Assembly: GCF_004348995.1 (NCBI RefSeq)
Contig: NZ_SMKQ01000085.1
Coordinates: forward strand, 1 to 33,206
Origin: Nonomuraea terrae
GTDB lineage: Bacteria; Actinomycetota; Actinomycetes; Streptosporangiales; Streptosporangiaceae
Length of the DNA: 33,206 nt
Reading direction: 5' to 3'
Of this stretch, positions 24,732 through 32,327 are shown piece by piece (positions within the stretch are counted from its first letter, which is position 1; each line of letters begins with the position of its first letter). The position numbers and the translations under genes were made by a program. Under the pieces are notes generated by a model. That model saw only the letters and a list, made by a program, of their open reading frames with translations, was not told the DNA's origin and did no database searches.

Positions 24732-24824
24732 GGAATGCCTTTCGGAGCGGAGGGTCGTGCGGCGGTGCCACGACCGGTCACCAGGTTCGACGGAGATGCA
24801 CCACAGCACTGGTCAGGCATCAAG

Positions 24825-24838
24825 TAGAACACGTTACG
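24825..24838. promoter_or_regulatory. KstR-like box before the SDR operon
   Basis: TAGAACACGTTACG fits the published mycobacterial KstR consensus TNNAACNNGTTNNA except at the last base. It is centred 100 bp before the SDR start. Confidence 0.55.
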
Positions 24839-24892
24839 ACAGTGTGAACAAGGGCTCCTTTCCCCCGAGACAACTCACCCTGGCCAACCAAG

Positions 24893-24906
24893 AAGAACGT
24901 GTTATC
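24893..24906. promoter_or_regulatory. KstR-like box before the MFS-DUF35 operon
   Basis: AAGAACGTGTTATC keeps the AACNNGTT core and sits 78 bp before the ATG at 24978. It lies 68 bp from the box serving the divergent SDR operon, so each promoter of the divergent pair has one. Confidence 0.52.
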
Positions 24907-24977
24907 TTTGGCTCTTGGCGGCCAGTCCTGCCCTCCGGCTCGCCCATGACGCACCGAATCACCTGGATGGCTGTCTG

Positions 24978-26615
24978 ATGAAGCGTTTCAGGACGCTGCC
25001 TCCGGAGCTGCGGGTCTGCACCCTGATCTCGTTCGTCGTCGCGCTCGGTTTCGGGGTCGTCGCGCCCGCTCTGCCGCTCCTCGCGGACATGTTCGGGGCG
25101 GGCAACACGGCCGTGGGCGCGGCGATCAGCGCGTTCGCGGTGTTCCGGCTGGCCACGGCCGTCGTCAACAGCCGGTTCGTGCAGCGCTTCGGTGAGCGCC
25201 GGGTCATCGCCTGGGGCCTGTGGCTGCAGGGAGCCACGATGGTCGTCGCCGGCCTCGCGCCGAACTTCACCCTGCTCATCGCGCTGCGGGCGGTCGGCGG
25301 GATGGGCAGCTCGGCGTTCACCATCGCCGCCATGGCCCTGGTCCTGCGCCTGGCGCCGCCGGACTCCCGGGGGAACGCCGTGAGCGTCTACCAGACGGGG
25401 TTCATGCTCGGCGCCATCGCGGGCCCCGGGATCGGCGGCGTGCTGGCCGACGTGAACGCCCGCTTCCCCTTCCTGTTCTACGGGGTGGCCCTGTTCGTCG
25501 CCGCGGGGATCTCCCACTTCATGCTCACCCCTTCGCGCCCCGCCGAGCAGCCGGACGGCAGGCCGGCGCCGGCCGAGAACCGGTCGGCGCCGGCCCTTTC
25601 CCGTGGCGTGTACCTGCGCGCCTTCGTCGCGATCCTGGTCGCGAGCTTCGGCACGGGCTGGCTGTTCTACGGGATGCGCAACTCGGTGATCCCGATGTTC
25701 GGCAACAACGAGCTGGGCGGCAGCGGCACCTTCGTCGGCCTGGCGATGCTCAGCACGGCCGTCACCCAGCTGGTCTTCGTGCCGGCGTTCGGGCAGTGGG
25801 CGGACGCCCGGGGAAGGCGGCCGGCGATGATCACGGCCGGCCTGACCGGCACCGTCGCCGTGGGGCTGCTGGCCGTGACGTCCAGCGAAGCGGCCTTCGT
25901 CGCCTCCATGGTGCTCCTCGGCCTGGCCGGCGCCGGCCTGTCCACGACGCCGGCCTCCGTGCTGGCCGACATCAGCGGCCACAGCCGCGCCAGGAACGTG
26001 GCGTGGTTCAGCATGGCGTCCGACGCCGGCGCCATCATCGGCCCCCTGGTAGTCGGCGCGATCGCCGATGTCCTCTCCTTCGAGGCCGCCTTCCTCCTGA
26101 CCACCCTGATCCTGGGCATCGGCGTGGTCGGCTCCCTGGCGATGCGCGAAACACTCAGCCGCTCCTCAGGCACTCCCCTCCTTCCTCCAGCGAAAGGAAA
26201 CGCCATGCCCGGCCCGGCCCCCGCACCCACTCCGGAGACCCTGCCCTTCTGGGAGGGCGCCGCGAACAAGGAGCTGCGCATCCAGCGCTGCGTCTCCTGC
26301 GCGCGGCACTACTTCTACCCGCGCCCGTTCTGCCCCCGGTGCGGCTCCGGCGACGTGGAGTGGACGACCGTCAGCGGTGACGCGCGACTGCTGTCGTACG
26401 TGATCAACTACCGGCCGCTGCCGCCCTTCGACCCCGGCACCCCGGTCATCGTGGCGCTGGTGGAACTCGCCGAGGGGCCGCACATGATGACGAACATCGT
26501 CGGAGTGGAACCCGACCCCGAGAAACTGGAGCTCGACATGCCGCTCAAGGTCACGTTCGTCGAACGCGAGAACTTCACGCTCCCGGTGTTCGCCGCCGCC
26601 AAGGCGGTGGCGTGA
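24978..26615 (+). CDS. MFS transporter fused to DUF35 OB-fold protein
   Basis: A single 545-codon frame. Residues 1-about 400 form a 12-TM MFS transporter (FVVALGFGVVAPALPLLADM; loop motif AFGQWADARGRRPAM). Residues about 410-545 are a complete DUF35 protein: FWEGAANKELRIQRC opening, a rubredoxin-like zinc ribbon with Cys438, Cys441, Cys452 and Cys455, then an OB fold (LLSYVINYRPLPP, VIVALVELAEG). DUF35 proteins partner with Ltp/thiolase-like enzymes and bind acyl-CoA. The join is a short linker with atypical codon use and contains a good internal RBS and ATG at 26205, so the fusion may come from loss of a stop codon between two genes. The next gene overlaps by one base (TGATG), as DUF35-thiolase pairs often do. 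Confidence 0.85.
   Translation: MKRFRTLPPELRVCTLISFVVALGFGVVAPALPLLADMFGAGNTAVGAAISAFAVFRLATAVVNSRFVQRFGERRVIAWGLWLQGATMVVAGLAPNFTLLIALRAVGGMGSSAFTIAAMALVLRLAPPDSRGNAVSVYQTGFMLGAIAGPGIGGVLADVNARFPFLFYGVALFVAAGISHFMLTPSRPAEQPDGRPAPAENRSAPALSRGVYLRAFVAILVASFGTGWLFYGMRNSVIPMFGNNELGGSGTFVGLAMLSTAVTQLVFVPAFGQWADARGRRPAMITAGLTGTVAVGLLAVTSSEAAFVASMVLLGLAGAGLSTTPASVLADISGHSRARNVAWFSMASDAGAIIGPLVVGAIADVLSFEAAFLLTTLILGIGVVGSLAMRETLSRSSGTPLLPPAKGNAMPGPAPAPTPETLPFWEGAANKELRIQRCVSCARHYFYPRPFCPRCGSGDVEWTTVSGDARLLSYVINYRPLPPFDPGTPVIVALVELAEGPHMMTNIVGVEPDPEKLELDMPLKVTFVERENFTLPVFAAAKAVA
26190..26207 (+). promoter_or_regulatory. Internal RBS and start of the DUF35 part
   Basis: AAAGGA, 6 nt spacer, ATG at 26205. 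From here a 136-residue free-standing DUF35 protein (26205-26615) could be made, the usual size of this family. It offers an independent start within the fused frame. Confidence 0.55.
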
Positions 26616-27772
26616 TGACGTCGATGCACCGCGGCGACATCGCCATCGTCGGCGCCTCGGAGACCACCGAGGTCGGGGTCCGACCCGACGTGCCCGTGCT
26701 CGGCCTGCACGCCGAGGCGGCCAGGAACGCGCTCGCCGACGCCGGGCTCACGGTCAAGGACGTCGACGGCGTGGCCACCGCCGGTCCGTTCGCCCTGGAG
26801 GTCTCCCACCACCTCGGCATCCAGCCGCGCTGGCTCGACGGGACCATGGTCGGCGGCTGCAGTTTCATGCTGCACGTGCGCCATGCAGCGGCGGCGATCG
26901 CGGCCGGCGCCGCCGACGTCGTGCTCATCACCCATGGCGAGTCCGGCCGTTCGCGCGTCGGCGTGGCGCCGTGGGCGCCCAACCCGGCTTCGGCGGCCGG
27001 GCAGTTCGAGGCCGTCTACGGAGCCCAGACCCCGTACTCCACGTTCACCCTGCCCGCGCTGCGCTTCCTGCACGAGCGCGGCATGACCCGGGAGCACCTG
27101 GCCCATGTCGTCGTGGCGCAGCGGACGTGGGCGCTGAACAACCCGCGCGCCTTCCGGCGCAAGCCCACCTCGGTGGAGGAGGTGCTGGCGGGACCGCCGA
27201 TCGCGTACCCGTTCACCAGGGACATGTGCTGTGTGGTGACCGACGGCGGCGGCGCGCTCGTGCTCACGAGCGCGGAGCGGGCGAAGGACATGCCGGGCGG
27301 CGAGCGCGCGGTGTACCTGCTCGGCTCGGGAGAGTCGGCCGAGGGGCCGCTGGTCTCGCAGATGGCGGACCCGGGCTCGTTCCTGGCCTTCCGCAGGGCC
27401 GGCGAGGAGGCGTTCAGGACGGCGGGGATCACCCGGTCGGACGTGGACCACTTCATGGCCTACGACGCCTTCGCCCACGTGCCGCTCTACATGCTGGAGG
27501 ACCTCGGGTTCGTCGGACGCGGCGAGTCGGGCGACTTCGTCGCGGAGGGGAACACGCTCAAGGACGGCTCGCTGCCGATGAACACCAACGGCGGCGGCCT
27601 GTCGTACACCCACACCGGCATGTACGGCATGTTCGCCATCCAGGAGGCCGTGCGCCAGCTCCGCGGCGAGGCCGTCGAGCAGCTCCCGGGCATCGGCATC
27701 AGCTTCGTCCAGGGCGTCGGGATGTTCTTCGCCGCGGCCGGCAGCCTGGTGCTCTCGCGCCACCAGGGCTGA
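26615..27772 (+). CDS. Thiolase-like lipid-transfer protein (Ltp2-type aldolase?)
   Basis: A 385-residue protein of the thiolase superfamily, SCP-x/Ltp branch. The N-terminal half opens DIAIVGASETTEVG and has VGGCSF (Cys82) where thiolases carry the nucleophile. The C-terminal half has AYDAF (Tyr283) and the GGGLSYTHTG stretch (Tyr331), as in Ltp family members. The last segment, GISFVQGVGMFFAAAGSLVL, replaces the classic thiolase CGGGG motif. In actinobacterial sterol catabolism, Ltp2 with a DUF35 partner performs retro-aldol cleavage of a beta-hydroxyacyl-CoA side chain; the overlapping DUF35 gene here favours the same role. A true thiolase is the alternative. ATG at 26615 overlaps the preceding stop. 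Confidence 0.85.
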   Translation: MTSMHRGDIAIVGASETTEVGVRPDVPVLGLHAEAARNALADAGLTVKDVDGVATAGPFALEVSHHLGIQPRWLDGTMVGGCSFMLHVRHAAAAIAAGAADVVLITHGESGRSRVGVAPWAPNPASAAGQFEAVYGAQTPYSTFTLPALRFLHERGMTREHLAHVVVAQRTWALNNPRAFRRKPTSVEEVLAGPPIAYPFTRDMCCVVTDGGGALVLTSAERAKDMPGGERAVYLLGSGESAEGPLVSQMADPGSFLAFRRAGEEAFRTAGITRSDVDHFMAYDAFAHVPLYMLEDLGFVGRGESGDFVAEGNTLKDGSLPMNTNGGGLSYTHTGMYGMFAIQEAVRQLRGEAVEQLPGIGISFVQGVGMFFAAAGSLVLSRHQG

Positions 27773-27777
27773 GCCGC

Positions 27778-27811
27778 GGCAAGCGCCGGAGACCCGCCTC
27801 CGGCGCTTGCC
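27778..27811 (+). terminator. Strong hairpin after the Ltp-like gene
   Basis: GGCAAGCGCCGGAG and CTCCGGCGCTTGCC form a perfect 14-bp stem with a 6-nt loop, starting 5 bp after the stop. It separates the MFS-DUF35/Ltp operon from the regulator gene. There is no U-tract. Confidence 0.7.
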
Positions 27812-27822
27812 CGGCCCCTCAC

Positions 27823-27836
27823 GAGAACGTGTACTC
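27823..27836. promoter_or_regulatory. KstR-like box before its own regulator gene
   Basis: GAGAACGTGTACTC differs from a perfect GAGAACNNGTTCTC palindrome only in GTA for GTT. It ends 9 bp before the regulator ATG, a position expected for autorepression. Confidence 0.55.
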
Positions 27837-27845
27837 TTTACAGAC

Positions 27846-28478
27846 ATGACCCGCGTCAACAGGCATGGACGCACGCCGGAGGCCCGGGCATTTCGCGTCG
27901 AGCGCGTCCTGGAAGCCGGCATGGCGCTGGCCACTCGAGGCGGGTACGAAGCGGTCCAGATGCGCGAGGTCGCCCGCATAGCGGGCGTCGCCCTGTCGAC
28001 CCTCTACCGCTACTACCCCTCCAAGGACGCGCTGCTCAGCGCGGCCATCCAGGTGCAGCTGGACGAGCTGCGCAAGGACATCCTGCAGCGCCCGCCGCGG
28101 CAGCGCACCCCTGAGGGACGGGCCGCCGAGGTGCTGCACCGCGCGTTCCGGGCGATGCAGTACAACCGCGGGTTCGCGCACGCCGCGCTCAGCGCGTACC
28201 ACATCCCCAAGCCCCTGGGCGAGCAGCCGGACGACAGTTCGCCCCTGATCAGCGGTGACGACTCCGCCGCCCTGGCCGACCTCATGGCGCTGGCGGCCTG
28301 GGGCCCGGAGCACCGCACCACCCCGGCCGAGTACCGCGTGCTGCACATGCTCGAATCGTTGTGGAGCAGCAGCGTCGTCGCCTGGCTGAACGGCCGGATG
28401 ACGCCGGAATACGTCGAGGATCGCCTGAAGTTCGCCGCCAAGCGGCTGCTGCCGGTGGAGGCGGCGGCCGGCAGGTAG
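27846..28478 (+). CDS. TetR-family regulator, KstR-like
   Basis: A 210-residue TetR repressor. Its helix-turn-helix (about 24-62) contains GGYEAVQMREVARIAGVALS and TLYRYYPSKDALL, closely resembling KstR, the cholesterol-catabolism repressor of mycobacteria and rhodococci; the C-terminal half also has the KstR-like ESLWSSSVVAWLNGRMT segment. The ligand is probably an acyl-CoA pathway intermediate. A box matching the KstR operator lies immediately upstream, and similar boxes occur before the three catabolic transcription units around it, so it probably represses the whole cluster. The ATG at 27846 has no clear RBS and the transcript may be nearly leaderless. It converges on the ACAD operon. Confidence 0.88.
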   Translation: MTRVNRHGRTPEARAFRVERVLEAGMALATRGGYEAVQMREVARIAGVALSTLYRYYPSKDALLSAAIQVQLDELRKDILQRPPRQRTPEGRAAEVLHRAFRAMQYNRGFAHAALSAYHIPKPLGEQPDDSSPLISGDDSAALADLMALAAWGPEHRTTPAEYRVLHMLESLWSSSVVAWLNGRMTPEYVEDRLKFAAKRLLPVEAAAGR

Positions 28479-28490
28479 GCACGGCCGCAC

Positions 28491-28519
28491 GGCGGTGGGC
28501 GCCCCGGTCGCCCACCGCC
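28491..28519. terminator. Bidirectional terminator hairpin
   Basis: GGCGGTGGGCG and CGCCCACCGCC form a perfect 11-bp stem around a 7-nt loop in the 52-bp gap between the convergent regulator and ACAD genes. Confidence 0.65.
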
Positions 28520-28530
28520 ACGCGCGTGTT

Positions 28531-29640
28531 CTAGATGCCGAGCTTGTCGGCGAGCCGGTCCAGCTGGTAGTCGGCGTCGCCGGCCAGGACGTTGCCGGCG
28601 ATGGCGTTCTTGTAGAAGAAGTGGGCGTCGTGTTCCCAGGTGAAGCCGATGCCGCCGTGCAGCAGCATGGTGTTCTTGGCGGAGGCCAGGTAGCCCTGCG
28701 ACGTCAGCGCCCGCGCCGCCGCGGCGGCCGCGCCGAGCTTCGCCGGCTCCTCGTCGGCCGCTCGCGTCGCCTCCCGCAGTGCCGCGTCGGAGAGCGCCCA
28801 CAGGTTGTACATGTCGGCCAGCTTGTGCTTGACGCCCTGGTAGGCCCCGATGGGCTGGCCGAAGGTGTAGCGGATCTTGGCGAACTCCGTGGTCATCGCC
28901 AGGCAGGCGCCCATGGCCCCGGACTGCTCCGAGGCGATCGCGAGGTTCGCCAGGTCGGCCACGTGGTCGAGAGCGGCGGCGGCGTCCCCGGCGACGAGCC
29001 GGGCCGCCGTGCCGTCGAACGTCACGGTGGCCGTGCCGCGGGTCGGATCCACCCCGTCGTCCTTGGCCACCGTCAGGCCGTCGGCCGGGCGCTCCACGAG
29101 GTACACGCCCGTGCCTTCAGGGCCGGCGGCCTGGACGAGCAGGAGCTCGGCCTCCGCGCCGTTGAGCACCGCCACCTTGGTGCCGGACAGGGCGAAACCA
29201 CCGCCGGACCGCACGGCGGAGGTCGCCGGCCGCGCCGGGATCCACTGCCGGTTCCCCGGCTCGCTGACGGCGAGCGTGCCGACGACGTGACCCTCGGCGA
29301 GCCGGGGCAGCAGCTTCCGATTGACCTCCTCGTCGTCGAGGGCGACGAGCGTGCCGGCCGCCAGGACGCACGCCAGGAGCGGCGAGGGCACGAGCCCCGC
29401 GCCCAGCTCCCGCAGCGCCGCCGACAGATCCGCGTGGGTGGCCCCGGCGCCGCCGTACTCCTCGGGGATGGTCAGTCCGGCCAGGCCGAGAGTGCCGGCC
29501 AGGCCGGCCCAGACCTCCGGGTCGTACGACCGGTCGCCGCCGATGACCTCGCGGACCTTCGGCAGCGGCGTGCGGTCGGCGACGAAGCGCTTGACCGTCT
29601 GAGCCAGGCTCTTCTGGTCGTCGGTGAAGATGAGTGACAC
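28531..29640 (-). CDS. Acyl-CoA dehydrogenase, second subunit of a pair
   Basis: A 369-residue ACAD-family protein. N-terminal helices start SLIFTDDQKSLAQTVKRFV; FAD/CoA-binding features are IRYTFGQPIGAYQGVKHKLAD and LLHGGIGFTWEHDAHFFYK. The substrate-domain signature is degenerate (AVSEPG rather than TEPxAGSD), as is common for the less catalytic partner in actinobacterial alpha2beta2 acyl-CoA dehydrogenases encoded by adjacent genes. GTG at 29640 follows AGGAG at 6 nt; the frame is open further upstream but that part is antisense-like. It starts 17 bp after the stop of the other ACAD gene, so the two are co-transcribed and probably form a heterotetramer. Confidence 0.88.
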   Translation of the reverse strand: MSLIFTDDQKSLAQTVKRFVADRTPLPKVREVIGGDRSYDPEVWAGLAGTLGLAGLTIPEEYGGAGATHADLSAALRELGAGLVPSPLLACVLAAGTLVALDDEEVNRKLLPRLAEGHVVGTLAVSEPGNRQWIPARPATSAVRSGGGFALSGTKVAVLNGAEAELLLVQAAGPEGTGVYLVERPADGLTVAKDDGVDPTRGTATVTFDGTAARLVAGDAAAALDHVADLANLAIASEQSGAMGACLAMTTEFAKIRYTFGQPIGAYQGVKHKLADMYNLWALSDAALREATRAADEEPAKLGAAAAAARALTSQGYLASAKNTMLLHGGIGFTWEHDAHFFYKNAIAGNVLAGDADYQLDRLADKLGI

Positions 29641-29657
29641 GTGAGCTCCTGAGGGTG

Positions 29658-30854
29658 TCAGCGGGAGAGCTTCAGCTGGTTGAAGGGGGTGTTCCGGTCG
29701 ACCCCTGGGTCCTTCGGCAGGCCGAGCACCCGTTCGCCGACGATGTTGCGCTGAATCTCGTTGGTCCCGCCGGCGACGGCGCCGCCGGGAGCGCCCACGA
29801 CGGCCGCGACCACCCGGTCGAGGTCCGCCGACCCGAGGGCGAGGTCGCTGCCGAGGATGTCCTGCGCCAGGTCCGCGGCCCACAGGGCCAGCTCGGCGCC
29901 GGCGAGCTTCGCGGCGGAGCCGCGTGCGCCGATCTGGATGCCGGCGGTGGTCTCCTCGTGCAGCACCCGGCCGTACGCCGTGAGCGCGGACTCGCGGGCG
30001 TACAACAGCGCCAGCCTGCGCCGGATGGCGGGGTCGCTCTCCAGGCCGCGGGTGCGGGCCGCCTCGAGCAGCGAGTCGTAGCCGAGCGCGTTGGTGCGCG
30101 CGCGGCCTCCGGCGCCGATGGCGACCCGCTCGTTGCGGAGCATCACCACCGCGGCGTCCCAGCCCTTGTCGACCTCGCCGATGACGGCGTCCGCGGGCAC
30201 CTCGACGTTGTCGAAGAACACCTCGTTGAACGGCGCGTGCCCGGTGGCCACCACGAGAGGCCGCACGGTGACCCCCGGATGGTGCATGTCGACGATGAAC
30301 ATCGTGATGCCCTTGTGCTTGGGCACGGTGGGGTCGGTGCGGGCGAGGATGGCGCCGAAGTCGCTGTACTGGGCGCCGGAGGTCCACACCTTCTGGCCGT
30401 TGACGACCCAGCCGGTCTCGGTGCGGGTGGCCGTGGTCTGCAGGCTCGCGACGTCCGAGCCGGCGCTCGGCTCGGAGAAGAGCTGACACCAGATCTCCTC
30501 GCCGCGCAGCATCGGGGGCAGGTGGCGCCTCTTCTGCTCCTCCGTGCCGAGCTCGAGGATCGTCGGCCCCGGCATGCCGAGGCCGATGACGAACGGGCCG
30601 GTGGGCAGCTCGAAGTCGGCGGCCTCCTGGTTGAAGGCGATCAGCTCCTCGGCGCCCAGCCCCTGCCCGCCGTACTCCTTGGGCCAGGTGATGCCGGCGA
30701 ATCCCGCTTCCCACAGTGCTTTCTGGAAGCGCTTGGATTCTTCCAGCGGAACCGAGGTCCCCTCGCCGTCGTGGCCGGCGGCCTCGTCGAAGGGCTTGGC
30801 GTTCTGCTCCAGCCAGGCTCGTGCCCTGGCCCGGAACTCATCGATCGACGTCAT
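29658..30854 (-). CDS. Acyl-CoA dehydrogenase, first subunit of a pair
   Basis: A 398-residue acyl-CoA dehydrogenase with a complete set of signatures: WPKEYGGQGLGAEELIAF, the FAD/substrate motif QLFSEPSAGSDVASLQT, NGQKVWTSGAQYSDF, and C-terminal GGTNEIQRNIVGERVLGLP. It introduces the alpha-beta double bond into an acyl-CoA and passes electrons to ETF. It resembles FadE-type enzymes acting on bulky acyl chains such as sterol side chains, inferred from the pair arrangement. ATG at 30854 follows AGAGGAA at 7 nt. First gene of the ACAD operon, with a perfect KstR-like palindrome about 62 bp upstream. Confidence 0.9.
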   Translation of the reverse strand: MTSIDEFRARARAWLEQNAKPFDEAAGHDGEGTSVPLEESKRFQKALWEAGFAGITWPKEYGGQGLGAEELIAFNQEAADFELPTGPFVIGLGMPGPTILELGTEEQKRRHLPPMLRGEEIWCQLFSEPSAGSDVASLQTTATRTETGWVVNGQKVWTSGAQYSDFGAILARTDPTVPKHKGITMFIVDMHHPGVTVRPLVVATGHAPFNEVFFDNVEVPADAVIGEVDKGWDAAVVMLRNERVAIGAGGRARTNALGYDSLLEAARTRGLESDPAIRRRLALLYARESALTAYGRVLHEETTAGIQIGARGSAAKLAGAELALWAADLAQDILGSDLALGSADLDRVVAAVVGAPGGAVAGGTNEIQRNIVGERVLGLPKDPGVDRNTPFNQLKLSR

Positions 30855-30915
30855 GTGCGTTCCTCTCAGAGACGGGCCGTACGCTGGGCCGCTCCCCAGC
30901 TCTGTTCGCCCATAC

Positions 30916-30929
30916 GAGAACACGTTCTC
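30916..30929. promoter_or_regulatory. Perfect KstR-like palindrome before the ACAD operon
   Basis: GAGAACACGTTCTC is an inverted repeat with the AACNNGTT core, the best copy in the window. CTCTTT-AGCG-AAAGAG, an overlapping 6-bp inverted repeat, follows at once. It is centred 69 bp before the ACAD start. Confidence 0.6.
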
Positions 30930-31015
30930 TTTAGCGAAAGAGTTCTCCTTCGGGGCGCGCATGTCAAGAGATCGACGTGTCGCTGTTGGTGACGGGATAG
31001 CCGTGTGTCAACTAG

Positions 31016-31029
31016 AGAAACTAGTTCTC
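31016..31029. promoter_or_regulatory. Weak fifth KstR-like box
   Basis: AGAAACTAGTTCTC keeps the AACNNGTT core and one full half-site (GTTCTC). It overlaps the stop codon of the GNAT gene and lies about 170 bp before the ACAD start, so it may be a secondary site or chance. Confidence 0.3.
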
Positions 31030-31479
31030 GTTGCTTCCCAGGGCCGGCGGGCTGACGTAGTGGTGCAGGACGGCGGGCTCGCCGGTGGTGTCGCGCCAGG
31101 TGGCGCGGGTGGTGCCGGTGCGGCGCCAGCCTGACCGTTCGTAGAGCGCGATCGCGGCCTTGCCCTCGGAGGAGACCTCCAGCCGCAGCGGGTTCCCAGC
31201 GGCGGAACGTACGGTGTCGAGGAGCCGGGGGGCCACGCCGCGGCCCCGGGCGGCGGGGGCGACGTACAGGCGGGTGACCTCCATGTCGCGGGTGAGGGCG
31301 ACGTGGCCGAGCACCACGCCGTCCTCGACCGCGATCCACGCCTCGATCGCGTCGTCAGGGGTGAGCCAGCGGGCGGGGTCGTCCGGCCAGTCCACGGGGT
31401 AGCGGTCGGCGGCGTGGACGGCGGCGAGGGCTTCGACGCAGGCGTCGAGGTCGGCGGGGGTTCGGGGGCGGATCTCCAC
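31021..31479 (-). CDS. GNAT-family N-acetyltransferase
   Basis: A 152-residue GNAT. VEIRPRTPADLDACV is the usual opening strand and helix; the acetyl-CoA-binding motif A reads VTRLYVAPAARGRGVAPRLLD (the RGRG pyrophosphate loop), and ALYERSGWRRTG is motif B. It transfers an acetyl group from acetyl-CoA to an unidentified amine. GTG at 31479 was chosen because the upstream frame (to 31533) is arginine-rich and overlaps the end of the CPBP gene. It lies downstream of the CPBP gene on the same strand. Confidence 0.83.
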   Translation of the reverse strand: MEIRPRTPADLDACVEALAAVHAADRYPVDWPDDPARWLTPDDAIEAWIAVEDGVVLGHVALTRDMEVTRLYVAPAARGRGVAPRLLDTVRSAAGNPLRLEVSSEGKAAIALYERSGWRRTGTTRATWRDTTGEPAVLHHYVSPPALGSNEN

Positions 31480-31498
31480 GCGCGCAAGCCTAGGCCGG

Positions 31499-32227
31499 TC
31501 AGGCCAGTCCGCACGAGAGCAGGAAGATCGCACTCCCGTGGGCCAGGGCGGCGGCGATGACGCCGTGGCGCAGGCGCAGGAAGGCGCAGATCAGGCCCTC
31601 CGCGAGGGTGAACGCCAGGAGGGGCCAGCCGACGGTGGTGACGGTGGTGGCGAGGAAGGCGTGGCAGGCGGCGAACAGCACACCCGACAGCAGCGCCGCC
31701 CGTACGGGGGCGCCGTCCTCCTCCAGCCGGCCCTGCAGGAAGCCGCGGAACAGCACCTCCTCGGCCAGGTTGCCGGCCAGGCAGAAGAACAGCAGGACGG
31801 GCAGCAGCCCGGCGGCGACCGCTCCCCCGCGCCCGCCGAGCGGGGTGAGCTGCGTGAGCAGGAGCACCGGGGCGGCGGCCAGCGCGCCGCCGCCGAGGCC
31901 CAGGCCCACCGCGGCGGCGCCGGGGCGGCCCCAGCGCACGAGCGCGCGCAGCCCCCGGTCCCGGAGCAGAAGCGCGGTGACGGCCAGCGTGCCCAGGCCG
32001 AGGACCAGCAGGGTGGGCGCGTGATCGGTGAAGCGGACCCACGGCACGACGCCCGCGGTCCCGAAGCGCCAGAACCCGATCGGGGTCATCGCGTCCCGGA
32101 TCAAGATGAATCCCAGGACGAGCAGCAGGATGCGCAGCAGCGGATCGCGGTCGGCCCGCGCGAGGGCGAAGCAGGCGCCGATCAGCAGGATCCCGGGGGC
32201 GATGAGGACGGCGTAGTCGAGCAGCAC
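31499..32227 (-). CDS. CPBP-family intramembrane metalloprotease
   Basis: A 242-residue polytopic membrane protein of the CAAX-protease/bacteriocin-processing (ABI) family. Motif 1 is Glu156, Glu157 and Arg161 (AEEVLFRGFLQG); motif 2 is His189 (FAACHAF), with a further His230 (LAHGSAIF) in the last helix. About seven hydrophobic segments are present. Members cleave prenylated proteins or process peptides, or give immunity to bacteriocins. GTG at 32227 was chosen because GGAG lies 8 nt before it; ATG at 32284 is in frame but has no site. It is divergent from a TetR gene and probably co-transcribed with the GNAT gene (19-bp gap). Confidence 0.85.
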   Translation of the reverse strand: MLLDYAVLIAPGILLIGACFALARADRDPLLRILLLVLGFILIRDAMTPIGFWRFGTAGVVPWVRFTDHAPTLLVLGLGTLAVTALLLRDRGLRALVRWGRPGAAAVGLGLGGGALAAAPVLLLTQLTPLGGRGGAVAAGLLPVLLFFCLAGNLAEEVLFRGFLQGRLEEDGAPVRAALLSGVLFAACHAFLATTVTTVGWPLLAFTLAEGLICAFLRLRHGVIAAALAHGSAIFLLSCGLA

Positions 32228-32327
32228 GAAGAGAGCTCCGTTCCGGCGGGGAGAAGTGGGCGGGAAGCGCTGCGCTCCACCCATGATGCGAGCTATTCTC
32301 AGTTTTCGGTACTCGCATAGGAGGCCC

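Noticed and set aside
29641..30714. Upstream extension of the second ACAD frame
   Set aside because: It is the out-of-frame shadow of the first ACAD gene; the GTG at 29640 has a good RBS and begins the ACAD homology.
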